Of a stretch of 64,000 nucleotides of DNA, positions 24,984-39,241 are shown piece by piece; position 1 is the first letter of the stretch; every line of letters starts with the position of its first letter. The notes under the pieces were generated by a model, which saw only the letters and a program-made list of their open reading frames with translations, was not told the origin of the DNA and searched no databases. The position numbers and the translations under genes were made by a program. The stretch is taken from contig BSDZ01000003.1 of NCBI GenBank assembly GCA_030268105.1, positions 7,697,589-7,761,588 on the forward strand, in the 5' to 3' direction. Source of the DNA: Volvox africanus (lineage: Eukaryota; Chlorophyta; Chlorophyceae; Chlamydomonadales; Volvocaceae).

Positions 24984-26221
24984 AATCAACAGGATAACGA
25001 ATAAATAAATAATATATACATAATGATGTGTATATATATATGTGTGTGTGCGTGTGTGTGTGCGTGTGTAAAATCGGATGATCATGGAGGTTTTTCACTT
25101 AGGGTAACCTCTTCTGCTGTCACTTCTTTTTATTTAGGTTTTCAGAAGAACAGAACGAAGCAGCTCCTGATACAGACATTGTGCGCGAAGTTGCTAAGTA
25201 GAGTGGAAGTTGCGCGTTAAGACTTAGGGTTTAGGGGTTTAGGGGGGGTGTAGGGGGTATAAATTGTTATGAATGGATAAATCAAAGCTCTGTTTATTGT
25301 CATTCGATTTTTAACTTATGGTATTTAGGGTACCTAAGTAGTTAAAAATACAAAACAACTTTGGTTATATTCTGTTTTATATGAAATTTACCTACCTGCA
25401 TTAAATCGAATTTACACACACATACACATATATACAAGATTTCAAATGTGAATGAAACATCAATTGCCTTAAGATAGATATGTATGAAGTACCCGTAACT
25501 AATAAAAACTTGAAGCAATAATTTGACTTAAGCTCTCTCTATATATACATATATATCCAACGCAGGAGTGATCCAAGGTTTATGAATTGTCTTCCACCCT
25601 CATGCGTGGGATCTATCATATGTCATGGAATATATAGTAAGGATGTCTAAAAAGGTAATGAAAAATAAAAAATATACATTATAGGATCAAAACTTAAAAA
25701 TAGAAATCGTTAACCCTATCAGCTAAGCAAGCCCGATGTACCATTCCCGATGTATCATTCATCCCATATATCAGTCAAACCGTTTACCTCCAGACACAAA
25801 GTAAATTTACCAAAGTTTAACGTTGGTGTTTTTTCGATGGGGAGATTGCACGATGCTGCTGGCAGCGATTATCAACAGCATAATTTTTTGGTACATACTC
25901 GTACGAATGCACGAACGAGTAGTTTAACAACAAACACGCCGACGACGGTGAGGTCGCTCCCCCCCCCCAACACACACATATACATTCTGTTATCCTGTAG
26001 GAGCTATTTATTTATTTGTTTATGGAACACAGGTGGAGTTTATTATTTTTGGTAAAAGACCGACGACGTCAACAAATATACAAACATAAGAACACGACAG
26101 AATTTACCTTTAATATGTGACATTTGACCACATAAAAACACGATATATACCTCCTCATTATTAATATTTATATTACTTATAGGCAGGCACACCGGATCGC
26201 ACGCTCGGATCAAAAGTGGAA
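24984..26221. other. Intergenic, AT-rich, with telomere-like motif
   Basis: No gene is seen. A degenerate TTTAGGG-like stretch lies at about 25223-25262, and AT-rich sequence with TATATA tracts fills the rest. Confidence 0.4.
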
Positions 26222-26425
26222 ATGGTTTCAGGGCGTCGACGGCTGTGGCGGCTGCTGCTATTACTTGCAACACAAGTCGTCGTGGTGATGCTAAAGCTGC
26301 TGCCGGGAGTCGATTGTGCGCGACAAGTACACGCGGCTGCAGTAGCGTTACTGCAGCCGCCGGATCATCAATTTGAAGGTGTGTGATATATACAAATATT
26401 GTGAATATATGATGCAGTATATATG

Positions 26426-26456
<31 letters not shown>

Positions 26457-27453
26457 TTATATATAATGTGTGTATTTCGGGGGAAGAGACTTGTGTCAGC
26501 CAATAGCCACAATGAACATTATGGAGGCATAAATCTTCTTTATTTGGATAACTAATAATAACAACAACAATATTATCATTAATACAAACTTGCCTGTTAT
26601 TTCATGTGCAGAGCACAGCATAGGGAAAAATATATGTATTTATATTTATTTGTATCCTTGAATCCCCTGAATCCCTGCGTTTTGATATGCTGGCGGGTAT
26701 GTATAACCATCAGACGGCAACCCTCATCTGCTGCTGCGGCGGCGCCGTGAGGAGCCGCCGTCCTTCACCGTCCTTCACACAGCCCCCCCCCACCGCCTCC
26801 GCAATTTGCTGAGTGGACTCTGCCAACGTCCGGGCGTGAGTACCGAAAACACGTTAAGCTAGTTCGTTATTAGTAACTTGTGCTGCGGGGGTTGGACATG
26901 CGAAGGCATGCCAACATGCATGGCGGCGGATGATGAATGCTCATCATCACTGCTGGTCCCAGAGGCATGTATTCGTGATTTTTCTAAATAAAATATATTT
27001 GCATTTATATGTGCATATGTGTGAGTTGACAGCGCCATGGCGTGATGATTATCAATAGACGGCGGGTGATTGAAAATATTGCCCCCGTTGTCAGCAGGTT
27101 GTTCTTAGAGCATTTTGTATTTCTTCCACCCCCGTCTAGGCCCCCCTCTCCACCCCCGTCTAGCTCCGAAACCCCCGACCTCCCGCTAGCTCTTTCCCGG
27201 CTGTGGGCCTCGCCTAAATAAGGCTGTCACCTTATCTCTGTCAAGCCTCGCCCCACCGTCGTCACGTTTCCCATCAATTACCGCTAATCTGTTACCGTTG
27301 CTTGAATCAACTAGTACACACGTACAGGTCGTCTGCAGGTACACTTCTGTTCGTACTTCCCCGAGAGGTGCCACCACCACGGTCGTGGCCACCAGGACTG
27401 GAGGACCGAGCAGAAACGGTGGCAGCAGCAATACTGGTGGAGGTAGCGGTGGC

Positions 27454-27485
<32 letters not shown>

Positions 27486-27594
27486 TAGTAATAATGACCC
27501 GCCTCAACCCGCATCCAAATCGGCCCCAACGGTTATTGTAACCATCAACAACTATCCTAGCAGCAGTGGCAGTGGTGGCAGTGGCAGTGGTTAG
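26222..27594 (+). CDS. Predicted secreted Gly-rich protein, paralog 2
   Basis: The first exon (26222-26378) encodes a clear signal peptide: basic MVSGRRRLWR, then LLLLLATQVVVVMLKLL, cleavage near VDCA, ending before a GTGTGTG donor. The last exon ends at a stop at 27592-27594 and encodes RYTSVRTSPRGATTTVVATR, a Gly run made by a (GGTGGC)n tract, then PTVIVTINNYPSSSGSG. This mirrors the last exon of paralog 1. The phase of the signal exon does not match the obvious acceptors at 27337 or 27348, so a middle exon or another donor is likely. The product is unknown, probably extracellular. Confidence 0.45.
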
Positions 27595-27975
27595 GTCCTT
27601 CAAGTCGACTGAAATCATGTTATCAGTACAGTAAATGGCGGTGGACACCATATCAGTACGACAGACACGGGATCATTGCTATATGTTGCTTGAAATCTTA
27701 CTACTGCAGGCTCACATAAAAAAAATTGAAATATAAGCCCCAACCGCTTTAAATATGGACTTAAAGTAGGCTTAGTGAGGGACCTCACTCTTTACGCTTC
27801 AAGTGCTGTGTGTATGTATCCCTCCCCGGATGGCTCCCGGAGTGCTGCCTGGACGACATGCTGGTGGTGGTGGTGGCCGTGGTCGTGGTGGTGGTGGTTA
27901 TGGCATTGTTTGCTGCTGGTCGATGTTTGGGGATGTATCCATTGGAGACAACGAAATGTCAACTCATTATTTCTG

Positions 27976-28040
27976 GGTTATGATTTATTTCTGGTTTATT
28001 AGTTATTTCTGGTTTATTAGTTATTTCTGGTTTATTAGTT
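27976..28040 (+). repeat. 18-bp tandem repeat, about 3.4 copies
   Basis: The unit TTATTTCTGGTTTATTAG repeats three times without change, followed by a partial copy. Confidence 0.9.
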
Positions 28041-28497
28041 ATTAACATCACAATGCATATGCACACATCGAACTGCATGCATTACCTAAACGTATCTATT
28101 ATTATAATAGCTGGTGCCCATGCATATATGCACGCATCGCAATTATAACACAATTATCACATTATCCCAAGTCATGCTCGTGGAGGGCGATCGGGGTAGC
28201 CCTTCAGTGTAAAATCCATTGAGACATATGCTTGCGTGGCTCCATGGATGTCCCTTTCCCTCAACCTTCCATGATAGTGATGGGCCATATCATCCTGGCC
28301 GATACCAAACGAGAGACCTGCAATGTTGCTAAGTTGTAGACCTGGATCTGAACCTGGATCTGGATCTGAGGGTTATCGGTTAATTTCTCAATGGAACGTG
28401 ATTGGCAAAGAGAAAGCGCGAATATGGCGGAGGGCGGGAATATATGTACATTTTTAAAATACATAAATGCCATGCCCGTGGAGTTCCAGGTTCTACC

Positions 28498-28789
28498 CCG
28501 ACCGAGAGCGGGCCAAAGACCCTAAAGTTAAGGGCAGGGTGCCCCCATGTCGATGGACGGTGACGACCTCAACTAAAGTGACCTGCGAGCTGACCAGTAG
28601 CGGAGTTGACGCCTTAGTTGATTCGGCAGATTTCGCTGGATGCTGGTGGTGGGTGCTGAACCTGGGAAAACACTGATTTCGGAGAAGTCGGCATGGGAGA
28701 CTGGATGAGGGTGCCCCGAAACACCGGGGAAGGTAGGGACTGCCAGGTTAGTGGCCACGGGTGATGTACCCCCCTATCCTACACACATA
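28498..28789. repeat. 292-bp dispersed repeat, copy 1
   Basis: Almost identical (about four substitutions and one indel) to 40807-41099 in the same orientation. It starts CCGACCGAGAGCGG and ends CCCCTATCCTACACACATA. It has no tRNA-like boxes or long reading frame that I can recognise. It lies downstream of the M11 protease stop codon and is probably a young transposable-element fragment. Confidence 0.85.
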
Positions 28790-28811
28790 CACACATATAG
28801 TCGACACTATA

Positions 28812-28816
28812 TTACA
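28812..28816 (-). terminator. Candidate TGTAA poly(A) signal for the M11 protease
   Basis: A minus-strand TGTAA about 350 bp past the stop codon at 29164. Tentative, since the pentamer is common. Confidence 0.3.
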
Positions 28817-29163
28817 TATACAGTCGTCCCTTCATAACTTGCATATTGGCTCCCTTGACATTGATTCAAATGCATCAAACGATCGAATACGTATACATTT
28901 GAATATAATAATGATGATACTTTTTCTGTATCGACCTCCTGACGGGACATCGCCGATGGAATTTGAAACTATTTCGCTATCTCCATTTATTTATCAAAAA
29001 GATCGTCTCAACTCCCATCACCATCAGATCATCAAAAGTCACATCGAGAACATCGATAACACCATCGATCGATCAATCAATCATGCATGCATGCATGCAT
29101 GGCTTGAATCCGATTGAACGTACGGTTGCACGTACGTCCGTACATACGTACGTCGTCTTACCA

Positions 29164-32100
29164 TCACCAAATTGATTTTGGGCAGCTTCGCATCCGAATT
29201 GAGGGCTTACAGAGCGGATCACATCTATCAGTGTAACCGTTGCAATCATCATCTAAATCATCAGAGCAATCTATTTCTGTCGCCGCGCGAGCCCGGCAAA
29301 GGACAACTTCCGCCAGCGTGTCATTTGTTGACTTCACCTTGATTTTCAATTTGCCTCCCGTATCACTAGAAAAGTTGTAAAAGTCGCTGCTCCATGTGCC
29401 GTTACATGGAATGGAGGTTATATACTGAGGACGCACACCGTTTGAGAGCACCTCGTCCTGGATGCCTTTGTACGTGTGTACGATCACCGTACGGTTCTCC
29501 GTGGGACGAAGCCCGCTGTCGTACCCAGCAATGTCGGGGCTTGCAACTCTGTAGCTTAGGTAGAAGATGGGAATGTCGGTACGGAAAGAGGAGATGAAGC
29601 TGTAGGTGCTGTTTATCCTTCCCAAATTAACCACGACCTACATGGCGGGAGGCGGGAGGCGGGAGGCGGGAAGCGGGAGGCGGGAGGCGGGAGGCGGGAG
29701 GCGGGAGGCGGGAGGCGGATGTAGAGTGCAAAATCGTTGCAATACATTAGAAATGTAATGCTCGTAGTCGCCACTTCGTAGTCGCCCCCGACCACATTTT
29801 AGCTACAGAACGCGAATCACTTGGTGACGGCTGGCTGGCTGAGTAATAAGGGAATAAAGAGCTCCAAACGTCGCGGCCTAATGCATCACTAGTACTGCAC
29901 AGTAACCCTATACATGTATATTTAATTCGTGTGTTGGCGAGTGCGGGCGACTTGCCCTGAAAGGACAAGCAGCTGTAATCGAAAGTCCTGGCATAGATAA
30001 ATAGTGCAACATGCATTCATTATTCAATATTTACTCTCTGTGGGGTTTATATGTACTATATATATTATAGTTTATTTTATCATAAGGTTTTATTGGTTTA
30101 GAGTTAAATATAATATATATATATACATATGTTATGTTACATAATGGTATGTACACATGTATACCATATGTTTCACCCAGATAAATGTGGATTTATCTGT
30201 TGTCCTGTACTTTTAAGAAGCTGCGTCCTAGCTAATTACCCGTGCTTGGTGTCCCTACGTTTTTTCTTATATATGCCGTACGCCGTACGTACCATATGGT
30301 CTTCCCGACTGAAAGCCGCGGGGATAACGATCGTGACCTGCCCCGTCTTCGTGAAGTTGGAGGCGGTTAAATTGCCGTACATCCCCCGTACGTCCTCGTC
30401 CCAATTTCCCCTGACAGGCATGGCTATGCCGATGCGATAGCTGCGGTTGTCACGACGCCACCAGCAGGCAGCAGGAGAGGGAGTGGCGAAATGAAGAAAA
30501 CGAAGAAGAGCTTAACGCCAAAAAATGGAAATACATGCATGCTGACGGAAAAGGAATTTTAATAGGGATCAAACCAATTGGAATCAGGTCTGTACGGCGT
30601 ACAAGATAGCACGAGATCCGTACTTTGTTTTAAAGGTAGCAATGCCACCACCAGGGTGGTGGCATTGCTCAACGGCGGGCCACAACCTGCTCGGAGCCCG
30701 TATTCTGTATTATAAATAATATCGCAGGTACAGACATTTGGTTCCAATATCCGGATCCACATCCAGATTCAGATGCAAGTAACAGAAAAAATAAAAAAGT
30801 GGATCACTGGTGGAGACCTTATCATCATCAAACTTGCAAGTTCCCAGGAATCCCAGGAAAGCAGGTTTTGTGTCCCCTTGTATTAAGGGTTATTTGGCGA
30901 AGATCTCATGTTGACAGATTAGAAACGATATTCTGGTGCGTACGGCAGAATAACAATGAACAATCAACGAACTAATAAGCAAAGAGCTGGCACTTGCGTC
31001 CTGCCGCCGTGGGACCTACAGATTTGCGGCGCAGGGGCACAGGAGGCCATCACGGGAGCCAAAGTTGCCCATCACGTCGGTTGGGTCGCCGTAGGGATCC
31101 CTCTCCCTGCGTGTGTACGGCAGTCGACAAAACATAGGGGGAACTGAAAGCCAGGGAACTCCAGAGACGCCATGGAAGATCTTTTCCGGCCGTAAGAGGG
31201 CTTAGGGTTTGCAATACTTCATGGATTGGTTTAGGGTTTTTTTAGGGATTTATTAATAGAACAGAAAAATAGAAATGCATAGTTATGTATATGTAACATT
31301 AGGGATTACACTGTGGGCGACTCTCGCCCTGCTGCACTGGAGCACTGGAAGCCCTGATTTTCCCAGGGGGCCTAACCATAGCGCAGCAGGACGAGGCCAT
31401 GCAGCTTAGTCTGTTTATAGTTATATAATTTTATATTTATAATTTAAAATATCTATCACACATATCATGTATGTAACATTTTTGAACGGCCATTTTAAAT
31501 CATTGTCAACATATTGAGAACATATTGAGAACATGTACGGCAGCGTGTTCGTGTCAACCAGCACTCAGGACATGGCGTTTATTCCGGCCATAGCGCTCAC
31601 GTTTCCGAGTGCTCCAACCCAAAGTTGTGCATAGCCTCATGCATGATGACGTTGAGGTCCGTGGAGCTAAGTGTGTTGTACGCCCCCACTCGAAGGAACC
31701 TGGTGGGACCGGATTACGTGCGTCAAAAGGGGCCGGGTCGGATTGCAAGCGGGTCAAGAGGGGGCCAGGGTCAACTTCATCAGATTCAACTTTTTTTTGA
31801 TTTAGGGAATTTAAAACATAGTGTTTTGGCCTTAATGCATGACCTGCTTCGGAAAGCTGAGGTCATGGCATGTGCATCATGCGTTCCCATTTATATGTAC
31901 TAGTAATGTAATCTATTTGTATACAGTAATCTATTTACACACAGTAGTTTATTTATGTTGAGGATAATAAAACATGTACATTATACGATATAATACGTTG
32001 TCGTATGCTGTACCGCACGTTTTACAGTACTCACGAGGAGCAGAAAAAAGCGGTACAGGTGACATCGGCGAAACCCGCCCAGGGACACGGTACGGAAGGA

Positions 32101-35100
32101 GGCAGGATGTAGATGTGGCGCCGGCGCGGAAACTGTCGGAGCGCAAAACTCAGGGCGGGATCCGTCTTGGCGATCTGCGTTACGGTCAACAGCCAACTTT
32201 GCAGGGGTCAAACTGGTCAAATTGACATCAATTTTAAGTAATATGCCGACTGGAACATCAAGGAGTAGATCGTATCCGACATAAATATCAACAGCAGCTG
32301 CAGCTGCTGTGTACGAGACCAACTGGCAGACGCCTCCGCTCGTATCGAGCCCAGGGCGTACATACACACACATCCCCCCCCCCGCGTATTCGGACGGGTC
32401 TAGCTTTTCTGCTGGGCAGTTTAGGAGGGTCTTAACTTATTGCCCCCTTTCCCTCAGAGTGTCCCTGGGAGGGAGGACCAGGGACTTCGCTTGGGAGGCA
32501 GTGGAGGTGGAGGAGGAGGGGCTTTCTTTCTTTTCGGGAGGTAGGGGTGCTCTCTTGCCCTCTCCATCTGGGAGCTGGTGTGACTGACTGAGGCTCTGTT
32601 CCTGTGAGTAGCCAGGCTTCAGGCTCGTGAGGTCTGTTTTGCCAGCCTTGCTGGCTGAGCGAGGGGAGAAGCGCGGCAGGACGAACAGACTAAGCCGTGT
32701 GTTCCCCCTCCTGCTGCGCTGTGGTTCGGCGGCCCGGTCAGGGCCACCGCCCGGTGCTTGTCCTTTCAGGGCAAGTCGCCCACATCAGTGTAACACTCGT
32801 TCGTACATACATACATGGAGGTGATACTGATCAACCTTGCTCCCCGCGCCTACACCACTTCTGGGAGTGCCCTATAGCCAAGGCAGTGCGCGAACAGATC
32901 GACAGACATCTACCATTGCCGTCATCAGTCACCAATGAAGGGGGCATGACCAGGCAACAGCTATGGCGTGTCCAAGCACCTCCCGGTTGCGAGCAGGCCC
33001 CTTGGGACGTGATAGCCATGGCTGCATCTTCTATGGAATATGACAGGTACTGTCTCCGGGCAGCAACCCGGGAACACAGGCCACAGGGGCCTTCTACCCA
33101 CGGACGGCAGCAGCAACAACAACAGACCCACACAGCAGAGCAGGGACCCCGTCAACGGGCTATTACTGACTTCTTCAACCGTTCAGGGGGGTTCACTCAA
33201 GAGGAAGAGGAAGATGCCAACACCCATCCAATCATCTCTACGACACAGCCAGCAATGGACAATCCAATACAAACAACAGCCTCAACGCTGGACCGTGCAC
33301 GGGCCCGTACAGTTGCAGATTTTTGGGCACGCTTGCATTCTTTTGCAGCGTTGGGAATACCTCACTATGGCTGGGATCGGGTGGGACCACAACATCCCAT
33401 CCTAGCCATAGTTGGCACGCAAATGCGGTGTGCAGTTCCGGTTGACATCACCGCCCATGGAGCAGCAAGAACAGAGCAGGGGCTTTAAGGCAGGAGTTTT
33501 GAGGAGGAGGTTCTGTGGGAAGAAAGAGGGAGAGAGTCAGGGAAGTGGAGACAAGGAGAGGGCGGTCTAGTTCTCGAGGGGGGAAGGGAGAGGGTGGAGG
33601 GTTTCGTGGCTAGAGGTACCTGTGTCCAGGCTTCGGGTCCTTAGGGTTTGGGGGGGGGGTTCAGCGAGAGAGGTCTTTCCTTCTTGTGCAGTGCATGAGT
33701 TTGCGGGGCCAGCTTTGGGTGAGGCCGGTAGGCTTTCTAGGGGGGCGCCAGTTTGGCTTGTCATTCCCCCCTCCGCCTCTTGTTGGGTTCTTCCGGCTCG
33801 GCTGTGTAAGAGTGTGCTTTCCTGCTGGTGTTTCTCCTCTGAGGAGATCTGTGTGTGTGTGTCAGTCTCTTGCCAGGACAAGGTTCGGTTTAGAGGAGAG
33901 GGTTCCCCCTTCCTTTGGGCAGCTAGGTGTCCCCCGTTTTCTGTAGGGCCTTTCTGTGGTATCTTGGTGCTCCTCAGTGCTCTGTTCGTGGCCAAGCGAG
34001 AGCCTCAGAGGTCTTGCTGGCCCAAGTGAGAGGGGGAGCTTGTGGCAGGACAGACGTGCTCCTCCCTTGCGCTGTGGCTCGGTCCGGTCAGGACCCTCGG
34101 TGCTCGTCTTTGGAGGGCGAGTCGCCCACAGTGTAACACCCAATTACATACATACCGAACGAGGGTTACGACATTCGCCGCTGCTGTGTAAAAGTATACA
34201 ACATATGTTAAAATGGTCAGACGGCCAAAAATCAGTCTACACGTCTTAATTGAGGTCCTTGCCAGAGGAATTAGCATTACTAAATTCCGTACTTAATCAA
34301 GCGTACTACCACACTCGTTTTGGCGTGGTAGTACTGAACCTGAAGCCATCACTAGCAGATAAGATCTTTATTAATTCAAACATTCATTTTCAACTTTATG
34401 GTATCCTGAACGATTCCTGGGTTAAAGAAAGAAGAATAGGATCGTGCCCCCCGCCGTACCTCATTCGCTTGCTCCACCGTCTGGTCCTCCCAAGCCTGCT
34501 GCTCCGCCACGTCGCACGACGAGGAGCTGTTCCAAGGGGTGTCTGGTAACCCGTCCCTCACCATCACTCCTGAGCACGTGATGTTGATGGCGGTCTTCAC
34601 CACGAACGTATTCTCATCGCTCATACGGACCTTGCCGCGCAAGCACGTTTTGTAGTAGTTCTGCGTGGTTTATATAACATAATATGATATATATAATCCG
34701 TATTATATTATATTATATTATATTATATTATATTATATTATATTATATTATATTATATTATATTATATTATATTATATTATATTATATTATATTATATTA
34801 TATTATATTATATTATATTATATTATATTATATTATATTATATTATATTATATTATATTATATTATATTATATTATATTATATTATATTATATTATATTA
34901 TATTATATTATATTATATTATATTATATTATATTATATTATATTATATTATATTATATTATATTATATTATATTATATTATATTATACCACGCTTTTAGA
35001 TGCTCACGCTTTCAGATAGTCATGGGGCTACCGCATAACATGCTAATAAAAGATTCATAGGTAAAATAAATTAATCGACTACTGGACCAGCTAAATGAAA

Positions 35101-37072
35101 GCTACATAATTTATTAAGGCTTTTCTCGCGCCTCTTAATAGTTATACCCTAGGGCATAGAAAAACCTAAAAGACTGATATAACCTATACAAATAAAACAA
35201 ATAAAATAAAATAACCGTAAAGTTTAAATCCATGAACGTGCTGGCAGAACCTTGGGATGTGCGTAATGCATAAGACTAACGTGTTTGGCGCACCTGAAGG
35301 TTGTTGGGGAGGGAGCTATTTATGTATATTGCGTTCATCATCTGCACACCCAAACAACAGTGGTTTGCATATCCTGAATAAATGCATAACCTTATTATGG
35401 TACTCCTTGAATATTACATTACTATCAGATAAAATTAAAGCAAGACCAGAAGTCTAGAAAGAGGAGCAACCAAACATGGAGCCAACCTGGAAGTCCTTTG
35501 TTTAACACATGCACATGGCATCATTTTTAATGTGAATGTGTCCTTTCCGTTCTGTTGATGCCGCTCCCTCTTCCCCTCCCCAACCCCCCAGACACTTACT
35601 GCAGGCGCCGGCAACCGCCGCCAACCGGAATTCAAAGAGCAATTTCCGAAATCAAGACGAAATATGATTGTTATGAGGTCTATTGTCGTACCTTGATAAA
35701 TCTGTTGTCGGCGGGGGCAGCGTGGTGGACGTGTAGTGTTTTCTTCAGGGTCTTTAGGAAGGAGAGTTATTACGTCTTTTAATCAAACAGTCGATAGAAA
35801 TGATAAGAATGACAACACAATTCGTGATGTGTTGTGGGCACGACACGAATGCGCTACAGTACGACAAAAGGTAGTGTTAAAAGAAGACGAACTGACCTCT
35901 TTTTGGCCGCCATGGGTGACGAATAACGGATCTTCAACCAAACTGTACGTCAAAGCCGGGGGTTGGCCCACCAGCAACCGACGAGACGACGTTGGTTCGG
36001 GTGAGGATTGTATGAGAGCTATTGCCTTGTCACCACTCATAATGCCGTACCTTTTCTGTACGGTGGACAGGATGGAGGAGCCCACAATGGAGAGGTATGG
36101 GCGGGACGGGCAAATAGGCATCTACATCATCAAACCATCGCTAACCGTTATTACCGTTACTATTATTACTCACAATCAATTCGTCCGCGGCCTTCCCACT
36201 CGCCAGCTTCCCAATCGGTGTATTGCAATTTGGGTCGCGGCGGGTGAAGCCTGTGTTGACACTGAGTGGACAGACAATTTGCAGCTCCACGGGATCAGGC
36301 AGTAGCTTCAGAGGGGGAGGAAGGGCCGGTCGCCGCGGCGGTCGTGGTGGCGATGGCGATGGCCGGGGGGATGGCGGGCGGGGTGGTGGTGAGCGGGGGG
36401 GAGATGATGGAGGGGGTGATGGTGGGCGCGGGGACGAGAAGACCTTGGGCGAGGGGCGTCGGGTAGGGAGAGGAGAAGGAGGGAAAGGGCGGACTTGCGT
36501 CCTGAGTGGCGGCGGAAGCCAGGGTTGACGTATTGGCGGAGGTGGGGGGTTGTACGCCGCGCGAACCCTGAACATGACCGTAGCTGTGGATTTTGTGGGA
36601 AGCGAAAAAAAAGGCCAGTACTTAAGTTGGCTTGCCTTTTGGATCCGGATCCGGATTTATACGTTTGCATTGGAAGAGAGTTAATTCAGTAGGAAGTGAT
36701 AACGAACTTGGGTACACGAGGCGGTACAAGAAACACAGAATGAGATAATCCTCTTGTGTACAATCGCAACTACAATGTTTACACAAACTGATTTGTTAGT
36801 TTGTGTACTCGTCACATTAAACCCTTGCTGGGAGTGTTATTGTGGTACTGATTCACAAAGAATTGCGACCTCATGGGTAACTTAACCTTTGAACGAACGG
36901 CGAACTAATCACACGATACATGACTACTATTATTCGAAAAGCATATATTACCTTGTATCACCCTGCTTCCATTGTTGACAGTCCCAGCCTGCTTGGGTTG
37001 CGCGTATGCCGATTCCAGGAAAGCAGCGCATCCCAACAGCAAAATTGACCACATAAAACTACGAGGTGACAT
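29164..37072 (-). CDS. Gametolysin-type M11 metalloprotease
   Basis: Eleven exons join in phase to about 684 residues: 37072-36952, 36583-36174, 36121-35897, 35701-35600, 35341-35294, 34660-34460, 32174-32035, 31699-31601, 31106-31020, 30440-30293, 29637-29164. Residues 1-24 form a signal peptide ending ESAYA. A Pro/Ser-rich hydroxyproline-type segment follows (about 50-115), as in Volvox matrix metalloproteases. The catalytic domain has IYQGTTIDLITIIFRLDF, a Cys-containing NYYKTC block, the zinc motif HEAMHNFGLEH (about 436-446, HExxHxxGxxH) and the Met-turn YGDPTDVMGN. The C-terminus carries FYLSYRV and a DCSDDLDDDCNG..D..DPLC motif like putative metal-binding repeats. Gametolysins degrade hydroxyproline-rich walls. 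A donor at GTAAGC near the end leaves open one further exon. Confidence 0.85.
29642..29718 (+). repeat. Minisatellite, 7-bp unit GGCGGGA
   Basis: About eleven units, one with AAGCGGG. The repeat ends about 5 bp from the 3' splice site of the last M11 protease exon (acceptor at 29638), so it forms the pyrimidine tract of that acceptor. Confidence 0.95.
30639..30668. repeat. Perfect 14-bp inverted repeat with 2-nt spacer
   Basis: The arm GCAATGCCACCACC is followed by AG and its exact complement. It lies in the M11 protease intron between exons 31020 and 30440. Part of the arm (GAATGCCACCACC or similar) also occurs at the end of the retroelement module near 790 and 9220. Confidence 0.9.
32640..32800 (+). 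mobile_element. LINE 3'-tail copy
   Basis: It shares a GGCAGGAC..AGAC, TGCGCTGTGG, CGGTGCTTGTC, GGGCAAGTCGCCCACA..GTGTAACA core with 34045-34145 and more loosely with 9313-9440. It ends in an ACATACATAC tract directly before the LINE coding remnant, suggesting one insertion behind another. Confidence 0.6.
32815..33490 (+). pseudogene. C-terminal fragment of a LINE (L1-like) ORF2
   Basis: An open frame without a 5' start of its own ends at 33488. Near its start, C....LHHFWECPIAKAVREQI (about 32840-32910) resembles the zinc-knuckle region after the reverse transcriptase of plant and algal non-LTR elements. QRAITDFF at 33153-33176 fits a PCNA-interaction box. The end reads VADFWARLHSFAALGIPHYGW. 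No reverse transcriptase or endonuclease domain is present, so it is a 5'-truncated remnant. It lies antisense in the 2.3-kb M11 protease intron (32175-34459). Confidence 0.65.
33491..34145 (+). mobile_element. LINE 3' region and second tail copy
   Basis: Non-coding sequence follows the LINE frame and ends in a second tail copy (about 34045-34145) with TGCGCTGTGGCTCGG, GGTGCTCGTC and GGGCGAGTCGCCCACAGTGTAA, then an ACATACATACC end. The position agrees with this being the 3' untranslated region of the element. Confidence 0.5.
34697..34987 (+). repeat. (TATTA)n microsatellite, about 58 copies
   Basis: An uninterrupted 5-bp repeat of about 290 bp in the M11 protease intron. It starts about 36 bp upstream (in gene sense) of the acceptor at 34661. 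One side abuts the dispersed repeat at 35020-35155. Confidence 0.97.
35020..35155 (+). repeat. Dispersed 135-bp repeat, copy 1
   Basis: This matches the reverse complement of 41886-42020 at roughly 90 percent. The shared part begins CATGGGGCTACCGCATAA and ends CTTAATAGTTATACCCTAG, with GGCTTTTCTCGCGCCTC inside. It sits in an M11 protease intron and has no coding capacity. Confidence 0.8.

Positions 37073-39241
<2,169 letters not shown>

Noticed and set aside
35643..35751. Frame TLKKTLHVHHAAPADNRFIK as an M11 exon
   Set aside because: The alternative acceptor at 35702 gives IYQGTTIDLITIIFRLDF, which fits the M11 family and keeps phase.
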